This document shows, in pieces, positions 27,099 to 37,344 of a DNA stretch of 64,000 nt. Below the pieces are notes generated by a model, which saw only the letters and a list, made by a program, of their open reading frames with translations, was not told the DNA's origin and did not search any database. The stretch lies in NCBI RefSeq assembly GCF_029023865.1, contig NZ_CP118969.1, positions 1,116,001 to 1,180,000 of the forward strand, given 5' to 3'. Within the stretch, counting starts at the first letter, position 1. The number at the start of each line of letters is the position of its first letter. Source of the stretch: Lactococcus lactis. GTDB taxonomy: Bacteria; Bacillota; Bacilli; Lactobacillales; Streptococcaceae. A program made the position numbers and the translations under genes.

Positions 27099-28334
27099 AT
27101 GTCAAATACACAAAATCCAAATATACATTGTTCTTTCTGCGGAAAGAGTCAAGATGATGTAAAAAAAATGATTGCCGGTTCAGACGTTTATATTTGTAAT
27201 GAATGTATTGAACTTTCAACTCGAATCTTAGAAGAAGAATTAAGAGAAGAACAAGATTCAGAAATGCTTGAAGTTAAAACACCTAAAGAAATGTTTGACC
27301 ATTTAAATGAGTACGTGATAGGTCAAGAAAAAGCAAAACGTGCACTTGCAGTTGCCGTTTATAATCATTACAAACGAATTAATTTTACAGCAAGTAAAAT
27401 TGCTGAAGATATTGAACTACAAAAATCAAATATTCTATTAATCGGACCTACCGGTTCTGGTAAGACTTTTCTCGCTCAAACTTTAGCGAAATCACTCAAC
27501 GTTCCATTTGCGATTGCAGATGCGACAAGTTTGACTGAAGCTGGTTATGTTGGAGAAGACGTTGAAAATATTCTCTTAAAACTTTTACAAGCGAGTGATT
27601 TCAATATTGAACGTGCTGAACGTGGAATTATCTATATCGATGAAATTGATAAAATTGCTAAAAAATCTGAAAATGTATCAATTACTCGTGACGTTTCCGG
27701 GGAAGGTGTTCAACAAGCCCTTTTGAAAATTATTGAAGGGACAGTAGCTAGTGTTCCACCACAAGGTGGACGTAAACACCCTAATCAAGAAATGATTCAA
27801 ATTGATACCAAAAATATCTTATTTATCGTTGGTGGAGCTTTTGACGGGATTGAAGAAATTGTCAAACAACGTTTAGGTGAAAAAATTATTGGTTTTGGTG
27901 CCAATAATAAAAAATTAAATGACGATGATTCTTATATGCAAGAAATTATTGCCGAGGACATTCAAAAATTCGGATTAATCCCTGAATTTATTGGTCGTCT
28001 GCCAATTGTTGCTGCTTTGGAACGTCTGACCGAAGAGGATTTGATTCAAATTTTGACAGAACCTAAAAACGCTTTGATTAAACAATATAAACAACTCCTT
28101 TTATTTGATAATGTTGAACTTGAATTTGAAGATGAAGCCCTCATGGCAATTGCTAGAAAAGCAATTGAGCGCAAAACAGGAGCGCGTGGACTTCGTTCAA
28201 TTATTGAGGAAGTAATGATGGATATCATGTTTGAAGTTCCAAGTCATGAAGAAATTACCAAAGTTATTATTAATGAAGCAGTTGTTGACGGGAAAGCTGA
28301 GCCACAAATGATTCGAGAGGCCAAGAAAAAATGA
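27099..28334 (+). CDS. clpX: ATP-dependent Clp protease ATP-binding subunit ClpX
   Basis: 411 residues. N-terminal zinc-binding domain with Cys11, Cys14, Cys33 and Cys36; AAA+ domain with Walker A GPTGSGKT (116-123) and Walker [11 protein letters not shown]; the pore-2/RKH-type region and the C-terminal sensor-2 GARGLRSI follow. Unfolds substrates for ClpP; its IGFGA-type loop (GFGANN) contacts ClpP. Its 3' end overlaps ysxC by 4 nt (ATGA). Confidence 0.97.
   Translation: MSNTQNPNIHCSFCGKSQDDVKKMIAGSDVYICNECIELSTRILEEELREEQDSEMLEVKTPKEMFDHLNEYVIGQEKAKRALAVAVYNHYKRINFTASKIAEDIELQKSNILLIGPTGSGKTFLAQTLAKSLNVPFAIADATSLTEAGYVGEDVENILLKLLQASDFNIERAERGIIYIDEIDKIAKKSENVSITRDVSGEGVQQALLKIIEGTVASVPPQGGRKHPNQEMIQIDTKNILFIVGGAFDGIEEIVKQRLGEKIIGFGANNKKLNDDDSYMQEIIAEDIQKFGLIPEFIGRLPIVAALERLTEEDLIQILTEPKNALIKQYKQLLLFDNVELEFEDEALMAIARKAIERKTGARGLRSIIEEVMMDIMFEVPSHEEITKVIINEAVVDGKAEPQMIREAKKK
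28182..28188 (+). other. Chi site (GCGCGTG)
   Basis: Exact heptamer on the + strand inside clpX. Confidence 0.6.
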
Positions 28335-28918
28335 CCATAAATACAAATAATCTGACAATAACAATTTCAGCAGCATCAAAAAAACAATATCCAGAAAATG
28401 ATTGGCCAGAAATTGCCTTAGCTGGGCGTTCAAATGTCGGTAAATCAAGTTTTATTAATACTTTACTTAATCGTAAAAACTTTGCCAGAACTTCTGGTCA
28501 ACCTGGTAAAACACAGTTGCTCAATTTTTATAATATTGATGATCAACTTCATTTCGTTGACGTACCTGGTTACGGCTACGCTCGCGTTTCTAAAAAGGAA
28601 CGCGAAAAATGGGGTAAAATGATTGAGGAATATTTGACAACAAGAGAAAATTTAAAAGCAGTTGTCAGCTTAGTTGATATTCGTCATGAACCCTCAGAAG
28701 ATGATTTGATGATGTATGAGTTTTTGAAATACTACCATATTCCAGTGATTTTAGTTGCGACCAAAGCCGATAAAGTTCCACGTGGTAAGTGGAATAAACA
28801 TGAATCTATTATCAAAAAAGCAATGAAATTTGATAGTACAGATGATTTTATTATCTTTTCTTCTACTGATAAGACAGGATTTGAAGAAGCTTGGGAAGCG
28901 ATTTTAAGATATCTCTGA
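28331..28918 (+). CDS. ysxC: Ribosome biogenesis GTP-binding protein EngB/YsxC
   Basis: 195 residues. G1 [10 protein letters not shown]2 TSGQPGKT, G3 DVPGYGYA, G4 TKADK. An essential GTPase for 50S assembly. The ATGA overlap with clpX keeps the conserved clpX-engB order of Firmicutes. Followed by a hairpin terminator at 28924. Confidence 0.97.
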   Translation: MTINTNNLTITISAASKKQYPENDWPEIALAGRSNVGKSSFINTLLNRKNFARTSGQPGKTQLLNFYNIDDQLHFVDVPGYGYARVSKKEREKWGKMIEEYLTTRENLKAVVSLVDIRHEPSEDDLMMYEFLKYYHIPVILVATKADKVPRGKWNKHESIIKKAMKFDSTDDFIIFSSTDKTGFEEAWEAILRYL

Positions 28919-28923
28919 AAATA

Positions 28924-28951
28924 GTGCTATGAAGAGATTCATAGCCTTTTC
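28924..28951 (+). terminator. Terminator after ysxC
   Basis: GCTATGAA/TTCATAGC, GAGA loop, short T run. Confidence 0.65.
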
Positions 28952-28971
28952 TACACTTAAAAAGAGGAAAT

Positions 28972-29322
28972 ATGTACAAAATAAAACTTAATAATATAAA
29001 ATTTAGGGCACATATTGGTGTTCTGCCAGAAGAAAAAGTTCTCGGACAAAATCTCGAAATTGATTTAATCGTGGAAACAAATTTTGATTTTTCAGGAAAA
29101 GACGAATTAGATGAAACTTTGTCTTATGTTGATTTCTATGAGGCAACAAAAGCAGTTGTAGAATCTTCAAAAGCTGATTTAATTGAACATGTTGCCTTTG
29201 AAATTATTCAAGCAGTAAAGGCTACTTCAGAGCGTATATCAACGGTTGAAGTCCATCTTAGAAAATTAGCCGTACCGATTGAAGGAATTTTTGATTCAGC
29301 TGAAATTGAGATGAGAGGCTAA
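28972..29322 (+). CDS. folB: Dihydroneopterin aldolase
   Basis: 116 residues, single-domain. MYKIKLNNIKFRAHIGVLPEEKVLGQNLEIDL carries the family start and the conserved Glu; catalytic Lys lies in EVHLRKLAVPI. Splits dihydroneopterin to 6-hydroxymethyl-dihydropterin and glycolaldehyde. AGAGGA SD; starts the dedicated folate block folB-folKE-folP-folQ-folC. Confidence 0.95.
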   Translation: MYKIKLNNIKFRAHIGVLPEEKVLGQNLEIDLIVETNFDFSGKDELDETLSYVDFYEATKAVVESSKADLIEHVAFEIIQAVKATSERISTVEVHLRKLAVPIEGIFDSAEIEMRG

Positions 29323-29401
29323 AGCTGGTTTTTAAGATAAATATTTTAAAGAGATAGAAGAGAAACAAAATCATAAAAGATTATGTCTAAATGGAGGACT
29401 T

Positions 29402-30451
29402 ATGCAAACAACTTACTTAAGCATGGGAAGTAATATTGGTGACCGTCAGTATTATTTACATGAAGCCATTCGTTTATTGGGAAAACACCCTAAAATTATG
29501 ATTGAAAAAGTATCAAATTTTTATGAAAGTACTCCAGTCGGCGGCGTCAAACAAGATGATTTTACTAATTTGGCATTAAAGGTGGCAACGCTACTTGAAC
29601 CTTTGGAATTATTATCTTTTATTCATGAAGTTGAGCTATCTTTGAACCGTGAGCGAAAAATTCATTGGGGGCCAAGAACAATTGATATTGATATTATTTT
29701 CTATAACGACTTAGAAATGCAAGAAGAAAACTTGGTTATTCCACATAAAGAAGCTTTTAATCGTCTTTTTGTCTTGAAACCTATTTTTGAACTTATTGAT
29801 AAAGACTTTAAATATTATGCGTCAATAGAAAAAGCAATAGCCGAACTTTCAGTAAGTGAACAAGAGCTCCATGTGATAAAAGAAGAAAAAACACCAAGAA
29901 ATCGTATTGAAGATGCTGTTAAAGAGATTCTCTTTGCAGTAGGTGAAAATCCAAATCGAGAAGGATTACTTGAAACTCCAGCGAGAGTAGCTAAAATGTA
30001 TGAAGAAATTCTTTCGTCACAACGCTTAAGCAAGTTTAATGAGTATAAACTTTTTGAAATTGATTCTTCTAAAACGGATTCAATCGTGTTGATTAAAGAT
30101 ATTCCTTTTTATTCAATGTGTGAGCATCATATGTTACCATTTTTTGGGAAAGCTCATGTTGCCTATATTCCAGCTGATGGAAAAATTATTGGCTTGTCAA
30201 AAATTCCCCGTTTAGTTGATTATGTTTCGCGCAAACTCTCAGTTCAAGAAAATATCACTCATGATATTGGAGATGTTTTGACTGATATTTTGAATCCTAA
30301 AGGAGTGGCAGTTCTTGTTGAAGGACGTCATATGTGCGTTGAAATGCGTGGAGTAAAAAAAGTAAATTCTATTACTAAAACTTCTTATTTTTTAGGTGAA
30401 TTTAAAGAAAATAATGAAAAAAGAATGGAATTTTTAGAAAGTCTTTTATGA
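29402..30451 (+). CDS. folKE: FolK-FolE fusion: HPPK and GTP cyclohydrolase I
   Basis: 349 residues with two enzymes in one chain. Residues 1-about 160 are hydroxymethyldihydropterin pyrophosphokinase (STPVGGVKQDDFTNLA, HWGPRTIDIDIIFY). About 165-349 are GTP cyclohydrolase I with zinc ligands in SMCEHHMLPFFGKAHVAYIP and the later RHMCVEMRGV. They catalyse the first and fourth steps of pterin synthesis, not consecutive ones. This fusion is known from Lactococcus and supports the genus call. Its stop overlaps folP (ATGA). Confidence 0.97.
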   Translation: MQTTYLSMGSNIGDRQYYLHEAIRLLGKHPKIMIEKVSNFYESTPVGGVKQDDFTNLALKVATLLEPLELLSFIHEVELSLNRERKIHWGPRTIDIDIIFYNDLEMQEENLVIPHKEAFNRLFVLKPIFELIDKDFKYYASIEKAIAELSVSEQELHVIKEEKTPRNRIEDAVKEILFAVGENPNREGLLETPARVAKMYEEILSSQRLSKFNEYKLFEIDSSKTDSIVLIKDIPFYSMCEHHMLPFFGKAHVAYIPADGKIIGLSKIPRLVDYVSRKLSVQENITHDIGDVLTDILNPKGVAVLVEGRHMCVEMRGVKKVNSITKTSYFLGEFKENNEKRMEFLESLL

Positions 30452-31521
30452 AAATCTTAGAACTTAATCAAGAATCTTTTTCTCTTAAAAATATTATCCT
30501 AAAATTTGATGAGTTAAATCACAATGAAATGATTTCTCTTCAAAAAAAACTTTATCGAAATGGTAGTTTGACAAGACTGGCTCCAGACTCCTTGTTAGTA
30601 GTTTTAACAATTGATGACTTAGCAAAATTGATTAATCTTTTTGAAAATGATGAAGATAAAAAAATGCTTGAAGTGATTTATAAGCGTCATCAAATCATTT
30701 GGTCAGGTAAAAATTTCAATTTTGATTTAACTAGAAAGTCAATTGTCTATTCAATCGTCAATGTTACACCAGACTCTTTTTATGATGGAGATCCAGATAA
30801 TTTAAACCTCTCTCATATTTTAAAAAGAGTAGAAGCTGATTTAGAAAATGGAGCTTCTGTTCTTGAGCTGGGAGGGAAATCATCGAAACCAGGATATGAC
30901 GATATTAGCCCAGAAGAGGAATGGAACAGACTGAAAGAACCTATTCTTGAGTTGAAAAAAAACTTTCCTAAAGCGATTTTTGCTGTCGATACGGATGAAG
31001 CTTATGTCATGGAACGAGTTTTAGACGCTGGGGTTGATATTATTAACGATATTGATGGTTTTGATACAAATGATAAATTAAAAGTGGTAGAAAAGTATCA
31101 ACCGGCTTTAGTTGCTATGAATAATGGGCGAGCTGGTTTTAGTTATGCTGATAATGTTTATGAAGAACTTCCATTATTTTTTGAAAATAAAAAAGAAGAG
31201 TTACTTCAACTTGGTTTAAAAGCTGAACAAATCGTTATTGATCCTGGAGTTGGTTTTTTTAATGGAGATTCAGGTTCAGATAGTCTTGAGCGGGTTAAAT
31301 CAACTGAAATTTTAAGCAGAATAGGTTTACCTCTTATGATTGCAATCTCTCGTAAGTCATTTATGGGAAAACTCTTCAATGCCCAAGGAGATGAGCGGCT
31401 TTTTTCAAGCCTTGTCCTAGAAGCGCAAATGGTTGCTGACGGGGGACGGATTTTGCGTGTTCATGATGTTAAGGAGACTAAACGTTTACTCGATGCAATT
31501 GAAATTTATAAGGAATTTTAA
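30448..31521 (+). CDS. folP: Dihydropteroate synthase with N-terminal extension
   Basis: 357 residues, about 90 longer than typical DHPS because of an N-terminal extension before [12 protein letters not shown]. Joins pABA to hydroxymethyl-dihydropterin pyrophosphate. The pterin-binding [12 protein letters not shown] replaces the usual GGESTRPG, and DIDGFDTN replaces the usual DVSG/DI-type motif; IDPGVGFF and RKSFMGKL are standard. The atypical loops may matter for sulfonamide binding, but this is inference. ATGA overlap with folKE. Confidence 0.93.
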   Translation: MKILELNQESFSLKNIILKFDELNHNEMISLQKKLYRNGSLTRLAPDSLLVVLTIDDLAKLINLFENDEDKKMLEVIYKRHQIIWSGKNFNFDLTRKSIVYSIVNVTPDSFYDGDPDNLNLSHILKRVEADLENGASVLELGGKSSKPGYDDISPEEEWNRLKEPILELKKNFPKAIFAVDTDEAYVMERVLDAGVDIINDIDGFDTNDKLKVVEKYQPALVAMNNGRAGFSYADNVYEELPLFFENKKEELLQLGLKAEQIVIDPGVGFFNGDSGSDSLERVKSTEILSRIGLPLMIAISRKSFMGKLFNAQGDERLFSSLVLEAQMVADGGRILRVHDVKETKRLLDAIEIYKEF

Positions 31522-31523
31522 AA

Positions 31524-32021
31524 ATGAATGAAGACCTAATTGCTGAAATTCAAGCTTTATCTGCTATTGGAAGTGAAGAAAAATTTTCCGAGATTATTCG
31601 ATTATTGAAAAATTCGACTTTAGAGCTTCGGGGGAAAAAGAATCCAGATTTACAATTGTCAGCAAGTGCATTAGTTTTTAAAAAACATAAACTATTTTTT
31701 ATTGAACACCCTTATCAAAAGGAGCTTTTGCTTCCAGCAGGTCATGTTGAACTAGGAGAAAAGCCATTGGAAACTGCGATTCGTGAGTTCCATGAAGAAA
31801 CAGGTTTTTCAGCGTCAGAATCAGGCAAGTTGGTAGATGTTAACTTGATTAATATTCCTTACAACAAAATTAAGAATGAGAAAGAACATCAACACATTGA
31901 TTTTCGTTTTCTATTGGAATTAAAAGAAAAAGAAGCAGACCTTGCTGAATTGCCTTTTTTCCTTCTTGATAGGACTGAAGCTCCTGATGAATTTAAAAAA
32001 TATTATCAATACAAAAGATAA
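31524..32021 (+). CDS. folQ: Nudix dihydroneopterin triphosphate pyrophosphatase
   Basis: 165 residues. A perfect Nudix box, [20 protein letters not shown] followed by TGF, fits GX5EX7REUXEEXGU. Position between folP and folC matches the lactococcal gene ylgG, reported as the enzyme removing pyrophosphate from dihydroneopterin triphosphate in folate synthesis. Starts 2 nt after folP. Confidence 0.93.
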   Translation: MNEDLIAEIQALSAIGSEEKFSEIIRLLKNSTLELRGKKNPDLQLSASALVFKKHKLFFIEHPYQKELLLPAGHVELGEKPLETAIREFHEETGFSASESGKLVDVNLINIPYNKIKNEKEHQHIDFRFLLELKEKEADLAELPFFLLDRTEAPDEFKKYYQYKR

Positions 32022-32039
32022 AGTAGAAAAGGTCACAAA

Positions 32040-33323
32040 ATGTCTATAGAAGAAGCATTGGAATGGATACATTCACGTTTAAAATTTAATATTCGCCCAG
32101 GCCTAAGTCGTGTTTCGGCCCTTTTAGAATTGCTTGGTCATCCAGAAGAGTCTTTGTCAATGATTCACGTTGCTGGAACAAATGGAAAAGGCTCCACAGT
32201 CGCTTTCACACGCTCAATCTTTATGCAGGCAGGTCTGAAGGTTGCTTCTTTCACAAGTCCTTTCATCACCACTTTTGGTGAGCGGATGTCGATTAATGCA
32301 CTCCCGATTGCTGATGATAAATTAATTTATTATGTAGAATTGATCCAGCCTCTTGTTGCTGAACTTGATAAAGATGCTGAACTAACTGGAATTACCGAAT
32401 TTGAAATTATCACGGCAATGGCTTTTAAATATTTCGCTGATGAGCAGGTTGATTTAGCGGTTATTGAAGTTGGTTTAGGCGGACTTCTTGATTCAACAAA
32501 TGTGATTAAACCTGTTGTTTCTGGAATTACAACAATTGGTTTAGATCATATTGATATTCTTGGTTCGACCATTGAAGAAATCGCAGCTCAAAAGGCTGGA
32601 ATTATTAAACCAGGAATTCCAGTAGTTGTTGGAAATATTGAATTAAAAGCACTTCGGGTTATACGGGAAGTGGCTAGAAAAAATACAGCGCGTGTTTATC
32701 AATTTCCATATGATTATCGTACGGAAGTGGAAGAACACGAACATTTTAATTTCTTTTCTGGTCAAGAAGCAATATTGGATATTGAAAAATCTTTAGTTGG
32801 CTTACATCAAATAGAAAATGCTGGTATGGCTATTGAACTTTCTCAGGTTTATGCAAGTAAGGTTGGGATTGAATTGACTGAGGATGTGATTCGTTCTGGA
32901 ATTCGTGAAGCTTTTTGGCCAGCTCGTATGGAAAAATTGGGTGAAAAACCACTCATTTTACTGGATGGTGCTCATAATGTTCATGCGATGAATCGTTTGC
33001 TTGAAAACCTTAGCTCTGAGTTTCCAGATAAAAAGATTACAATCATTTTTTCAGCCATTACTACAAAAGATATTAGTCAAATGATAAAAATGCTTCAAAC
33101 TGTGAAAAATTCGCATCTGATTTTGACAACTTTTGATTATCCGAAAGCTTTGAATTTGGGGGATTTTCAAAAATTGGAAGAAGAAGGGGTTGAATTGGCT
33201 CCAAGTTGGGAATTAGCTTTAGTTCGTGCGCAAAAAAATTTAGCTGAAGATGATTTGTTATTAGTTACAGGCTCTCTCTATTTCTCATCTCAAGTTCGTG
33301 AGTTTTTGAAAAAAGAGAAGTAA
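32040..33323 (+). CDS. folC: Folylpolyglutamate/dihydrofolate synthase
   Basis: 427 residues. P-loop HVAGTNGKGST, the FTSPFI folate loop, and the VIEVGLGGLLDSTN/GLDHIDILG segments of Mur-ligase-like FolC; C-terminal domain with LDGAHNVHAM. Adds glutamate to dihydropteroate and later polyglutamates. Last folate gene, closed by the hairpin at 33325. Confidence 0.95.
   Translation: MSIEEALEWIHSRLKFNIRPGLSRVSALLELLGHPEESLSMIHVAGTNGKGSTVAFTRSIFMQAGLKVASFTSPFITTFGERMSINALPIADDKLIYYVELIQPLVAELDKDAELTGITEFEIITAMAFKYFADEQVDLAVIEVGLGGLLDSTNVIKPVVSGITTIGLDHIDILGSTIEEIAAQKAGIIKPGIPVVVGNIELKALRVIREVARKNTARVYQFPYDYRTEVEEHEHFNFFSGQEAILDIEKSLVGLHQIENAGMAIELSQVYASKVGIELTEDVIRSGIREAFWPARMEKLGEKPLILLDGAHNVHAMNRLLENLSSEFPDKKITIIFSAITTKDISQMIKMLQTVKNSHLILTTFDYPKALNLGDFQKLEEEGVELAPSWELALVRAQKNLAEDDLLLVTGSLYFSSQVREFLKKEK
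32688..32694 (+). other. Chi site (GCGCGTG)
   Basis: Exact heptamer on the + strand inside folC; all three copies I saw in the window are on this strand. Confidence 0.6.
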
Positions 33324-33324
33324 T

Positions 33325-33349
33325 AACTAAAATGATTTTTTAGTTTTTA
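33325..33349 (+). terminator. Terminator after folC
   Basis: AACTAAAA/TTTTAGTT hairpin followed by TTT; AT-only stem but well placed. Confidence 0.6.
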
Positions 33350-33452
33350 AAATTAATAAATAGTTGTAAATTTAAAAAATTCGGCTATAATAAAATAGAT
33401 TTATAAATTCATTTCTTTCTTTTGAAGAAATGACGAGGAGGAAAAGACAATT

Positions 33453-34091
33453 TTGATCGTATTAGCAGGTACAATTGGTGCAGGGAAGTCGAGTCTAGCA
33501 AAGGCTTTAGGAGAACATTTGAAAACGGATGTTTTTTATGAAGCGGTGGACAATAATCCTGTTCTTGATCTTTATTATCAAGACCCTCAAAAGTATGCTT
33601 TCTTGCTACAAATCTATTTTTTGAATAAACGTTTTGAATCAATTAAAATGGCTTATCGTCAGGATAATAACGTGCTTGACCGTTCGATTTTTGAGGATGA
33701 ACTTTTCCTAACTTTGAACTATAAAAATGGAAATGTAACAAAAACTGAATTGGAAATTTATCAAGATTTATTAGCAAATATGTTAGAAGAACTTGATGGA
33801 ATGCCCAAAAAATGTCCGGATTTATTGGTTTATATTGATGTGTCATTTGAAACAATGCTCTCAAGAATTGCACAACGTGGACGTTCATTTGAACAAATTG
33901 AAAATCAAGAAGGACTAAAAGATTATTATGCTCAAGTGCATGATGAATATCCTGATTGGTATAAAAATTACAACATTTCGCCAAAATTGAGAATCGATGG
34001 TGATTCTATTGATTTTGTCAATAATCCTGAACATCTTGATGAAGTTTTGGGACAAATCGATGATGAGTTGAAAAAACTAGATTTGCTTTAA
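33453..34091 (+). CDS. Deoxynucleoside kinase (dGK/dAK type)
   Basis: 212 residues from TTG 33453, preceded by GAGGAGG. P-loop LAGTIGAGKSSLAKAL, the DRSIFEDELF motif that binds the sugar, and the RIAQRGRSFEQ lid Arg segment. Phosphorylates deoxyadenosine or deoxyguanosine for nucleotide salvage. Monocistronic; two terminators of the CTGTCAGTAA type follow. Confidence 0.9.
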   Translation: MIVLAGTIGAGKSSLAKALGEHLKTDVFYEAVDNNPVLDLYYQDPQKYAFLLQIYFLNKRFESIKMAYRQDNNVLDRSIFEDELFLTLNYKNGNVTKTELEIYQDLLANMLEELDGMPKKCPDLLVYIDVSFETMLSRIAQRGRSFEQIENQEGLKDYYAQVHDEYPDWYKNYNISPKLRIDGDSIDFVNNPEHLDEVLGQIDDELKKLDLL

Positions 34092-34108
34092 AAAATAGTG
34101 AAATTATT

Positions 34109-34137
34109 ATTACTGACAAGGCTGTCAGTAATTTTTA
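34109..34137 (+). terminator. First of two tandem terminators
   Basis: ATTACTGACA/TGTCAGTAAT, 4-nt loop AGGC, T5. Confidence 0.85.
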
Positions 34138-34144
34138 TTCTTTT

Positions 34145-34177
34145 AAATTTACTGAGCTTTCTGTCAGTAAATTTTTT
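34145..34177 (+). terminator. Second tandem terminator
   Basis: AAATTTACTGA/TCAGTAAATTT with T6, 8 nt after the first. Confidence 0.8.
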
Positions 34178-34266
34178 CGATAAAAATGGTATAATATTAA
34201 GAAATTGAGCGAAAGTTATTTTTTGAATTATCTTAAAATTTAATTTTTGTTTGAAAAGGAGAAGTG

Positions 34267-35553
34267 ATGACAGTAAATATAGCAATATTGGGGTTTGGGA
34301 CAGTTGGAACTGGGCTTCCAACTTTAATTTCTGAGAATAAAGAAAAACTATCAAAAATTTTAGATGAAGAAATCGTCATTTCAAAAGTTTTGATGAGAGA
34401 TGAAAAAGCAATTGAAAAAGCTAGAGCACAGGGTTATCAATATGATTTTGTTCTAACTTTAGAAGAAATTTTGGCTGATTCTGAGATTTCAATTGTTGTT
34501 GAGTTGATGGGACGGATTGAACCGGCTAAGACCTACATTACGAAAGTGATTAAAGCGGGTAAAAATGTTGTCACAGCCAATAAGGATTTACTGGCTGTTC
34601 ATGGAACTGAATTGCGTGCTTTGGCAGAGAAACATCATGTTGCTCTTTATTATGAAGCGGCTGTTGCTGGTGGGATTCCAATCTTAAGAACTTTAGCCAA
34701 TTCATTTTCATCAGACAAAATCACACATCTTTTAGGAATTCTTAATGGAACAAGTAATTTTATGATGACGAAAATGTCAGAGGAGGCATGGACTTACGAC
34801 CAATCTTTGGCCAAAGCTCAAGAACTTGGTTATGCTGAATCTGACCCAACAAATGATGTTGACGGAATTGATGCCAGTTATAAATTAGCGATTTTAAGTG
34901 AATTTGCTTTCGGAATGACTCTAAGTCCTGATCAAATTTCTAAATCTGGCCTCAGAACGATTCAAAAAACTGACGTTGAAATTGCTCAACAATTTGGCTA
35001 TGTTTTAAAATTGACAGGTGAAATTAATGAGGTTGAATCAGGAATTTTCGCTGAGGTTAGCCCAACTTTTCTTCCAAAAAGTCATCCATTGGCCAGTGTC
35101 AATGGTGTTATGAATGCTGTTTTTATTGAATCAGATGGAATTGGGGATTCAATGTTCTATGGGGCGGGAGCAGGTCAAAAGCCAACCGCTACGAGTGTTT
35201 TAGCTGATATTGTTCGAATTGTTAAACGGGTAAAAGATGGAACAATTGGGAAGCCGTTTAATGAATACGCACGTCCAACGAGCTTAGCTAATCCTCATGA
35301 TATTGTAAATAAATATTATTTTTCCGTTGAAACACCAGATTCAACTGGGCAATTATTGCGCTTGGTGGAGTTATTTACAAGTGAAGATGTCTCTTTTGAA
35401 CAAGTTTTACAACAAAAAGGTGATGGACATCGTGCAGTTGTTGTGATTATCAGTCATCAGATTAACCGCGTTCAACTTTTGGCCATTCAAGATAAATTAA
35501 AAGAAGAAGTAGATTTTAAATTACTTAATTATTTTAAAGTTTTGGGGGACTAG
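34267..35553 (+). CDS. hom: Homoserine dehydrogenase
   Basis: 428 residues from ATG 34267 ([17 protein letters not shown]); an in-frame GTG at 34264 sits too close to the AAGGAG. NAD(P)-binding GFGTVGTG, catalytic segment [12 protein letters not shown] and [12 protein letters not shown], then a C-terminal ACT domain ([17 protein letters not shown]) that usually mediates threonine feedback. Makes homoserine for threonine and methionine. In operon with thrB. Confidence 0.95.
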   Translation: MTVNIAILGFGTVGTGLPTLISENKEKLSKILDEEIVISKVLMRDEKAIEKARAQGYQYDFVLTLEEILADSEISIVVELMGRIEPAKTYITKVIKAGKNVVTANKDLLAVHGTELRALAEKHHVALYYEAAVAGGIPILRTLANSFSSDKITHLLGILNGTSNFMMTKMSEEAWTYDQSLAKAQELGYAESDPTNDVDGIDASYKLAILSEFAFGMTLSPDQISKSGLRTIQKTDVEIAQQFGYVLKLTGEINEVESGIFAEVSPTFLPKSHPLASVNGVMNAVFIESDGIGDSMFYGAGAGQKPTATSVLADIVRIVKRVKDGTIGKPFNEYARPTSLANPHDIVNKYYFSVETPDSTGQLLRLVELFTSEDVSFEQVLQQKGDGHRAVVVIISHQINRVQLLAIQDKLKEEVDFKLLNYFKVLGD

Positions 35554-35557
35554 GAAA

Positions 35558-36448
35558 ATGAAAATTATTGTACCAGCGACATCAGCAAATTTAGGTGCAG
35601 GTTTTGACTCAATTGGTATTGCGGTCAACTTGTATTTGACAGTGGAAGTACTTGAAGAAAGTAATGATTGGAAAATTGACCATGATTTAGGAAATAATAT
35701 TCCTACTGACGAAAAAAATTTATTACTGACCACGCTGTCAGCAGTTTTGAAAGCTAAAAATAGTAGTCTGTCAGCAAAATATCATTTGAAAATGACTTCG
35801 GAAGTTCCTTTAGCAAGAGGTTTGGGTTCATCAAGTTCAGTCATTATTGCTGGTATTGAATTGGCTAATCAACTAGCAAAGCTAAATTTGACAACGGAAG
35901 AAAAACTTGAACTTGCTTGTGTAATTGAAGGGCACCCTGATAATGTTGCACCAGCACTTTTGGGAAATTTAGTTATAGCAAGTACTGTTGCTGACAAAAC
36001 GAATTATGTTAGCTCAGACTTTCCTTCATGTAAACTTCTAGCTTTTGTTCCAGACTATGAGTTAAAAACTGTTGAAAGTCGAAAAGTTTTACCTAAGGAA
36101 TTGGCTTACAAAGAGGCCGTTGCTGCCAGCTCTATTGCAAATGTACTGACGGCCAGTCTTTTGACAAAAAATTTAAAAGTTGCTGGGCAAATGATAGAGT
36201 CTGACCGTTTTCATGAAAATTATCGCGCTTCTTTAGTTCCTGAACTGAAAATTTTGCGAGAAATTGGTCATGAATTTGGTGCTTATGGAACTTATTTATC
36301 TGGGGCGGGGCCAACAGTAATGCTACTTTTACCCGATGATAAGCTGAATTTACTGACAGAAAAAATTAATGAGCAAAATTTATCTGGTCAACTTTATTCC
36401 TTGGAAGTTGACAGTAATGGATTACAAGTAGAAGAATCTGTATTATAA
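35558..36448 (+). CDS. thrB: Homoserine kinase
   Basis: 296 residues of the GHMP kinase family: PATSANLGAGFDSIGIA, the ATP loop PLARGLGSSSSVIIAG, and the C-terminal LSGAGPTVMLLL. Phosphorylates homoserine for threonine synthesis. Starts 4 nt after hom. Its stop codon lies within the terminator hairpin at 36437. Confidence 0.96.
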   Translation: MKIIVPATSANLGAGFDSIGIAVNLYLTVEVLEESNDWKIDHDLGNNIPTDEKNLLLTTLSAVLKAKNSSLSAKYHLKMTSEVPLARGLGSSSSVIIAGIELANQLAKLNLTTEEKLELACVIEGHPDNVAPALLGNLVIASTVADKTNYVSSDFPSCKLLAFVPDYELKTVESRKVLPKELAYKEAVAASSIANVLTASLLTKNLKVAGQMIESDRFHENYRASLVPELKILREIGHEFGAYGTYLSGAGPTVMLLLPDDKLNLLTEKINEQNLSGQLYSLEVDSNGLQVEESVL

Positions 36449-36462
36449 ATACAGATTTTTTT
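36437..36462 (+). terminator. Terminator overlapping thrB stop
   Basis: TCTGTATT-ATA-AATACAGA, then T7. Confidence 0.85.
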
Positions 36463-36702
36463 CTTGATTATTTTACATATAAAATGATATAATCATTAAA
36501 GCAAAAAAGAATGTAAAGTAGTTCACTAACTTTCATTTTATTTGTCAGAACAAGGTTTTTGATTGATCATTTTTTTTAAAGTTAAAAGTAATGAATAATT
36601 AAATTTCTTTTATTGACAGGAAATGTGATTTAAATGAAAAACCATTATTGCCCTACTGTCCGCTTTTTTAAAGCAAGAGTTTAAAAAGAAAAGGAAACTC
36701 AA

Positions 36703-37302
36703 ATGGCTCAAACAAAAAAGGCAAAAGTCAGAAATCTGATTATTGCTGCGATGCTAACTGCACTTGGAATTTTAATTCCAATGATTATGCCGGCTAAAAT
36801 TATTATTGGTCCTGCATCATTCACGCTTGCCTCACATGTTCCCGTAATGGCTGCCATGTTTTTCAGTCCATTAATGACCGCTTTTGTTGCTCTAGGAACT
36901 ACCCTAGGATTTATGATTAGTATTCCGGTACCAACTATTTGGTTGCGTGCCCTTATGCATCTCCCTGTAATGACAGTGGGTGCTTATGTCCTAAAGAAAC
37001 ATCCTGAACTTGTTCATCAAAAAGTTAAAATCCAAATTTTTAATTTTATTCTCGGTATTTTTCATGCTGGTTTGGAAACTTTAGTAGTTTATGTCTTTTA
37101 TTCTTTAGGTTTTGCAAATATTGATCAAGCTGCTCTACTTAATCTTCTATTATTGATTGGTTTTGGTGGTCTTGTTCACAGTATAATTGATTTCAATTTA
37201 GCGCTTGGTTTGTGCAATGTTTTGAGCAAAGCCTTCCCAATTGATATCTTCGATAAAGCTAAAGGTTTCTTGAATAAAAAGAAAGTTAAAGCCGAAATTT
37301 AA
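36703..37302 (+). CDS. ECF transporter S-component, possibly niacin (NiaX-like)
   Basis: 199 residues, six membrane segments. Ala-rich first helix IIAAMLTALGILIPMIMP fits the motif that docks S-components onto EcfT. KIIIGPASFTLASHVPVMAAMFFSP is a vitamin-binding loop that I associate with niacin-type S-components, but preQ1 or another small ring compound is possible. It is a solitary S-component, implying a shared ECF energising module elsewhere. Leader region 36463-36702 has a TATAAT near 36489 and some pairing but no riboswitch I recognise. SD AAAGGAAA. Confidence 0.7.
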   Translation: MAQTKKAKVRNLIIAAMLTALGILIPMIMPAKIIIGPASFTLASHVPVMAAMFFSPLMTAFVALGTTLGFMISIPVPTIWLRALMHLPVMTVGAYVLKKHPELVHQKVKIQIFNFILGIFHAGLETLVVYVFYSLGFANIDQAALLNLLLLIGFGGLVHSIIDFNLALGLCNVLSKAFPIDIFDKAKGFLNKKKVKAEI

Positions 37303-37329
37303 GACAAAATTGTCATCTTTAATAGAAAA

Positions 37330-37338
37330 TGATAAAAT
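37330..37338 (+). promoter_or_regulatory. Extended -10 promoter close to murB start
   Basis: TGA-TAAAAT ends 6 nt before the murB ATG at 37345, so the mRNA would be leaderless or nearly so; AAGGA in the gap would not be transcribed as a usable SD. Confidence 0.45.
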
Positions 37339-37344
37339 AAGGAT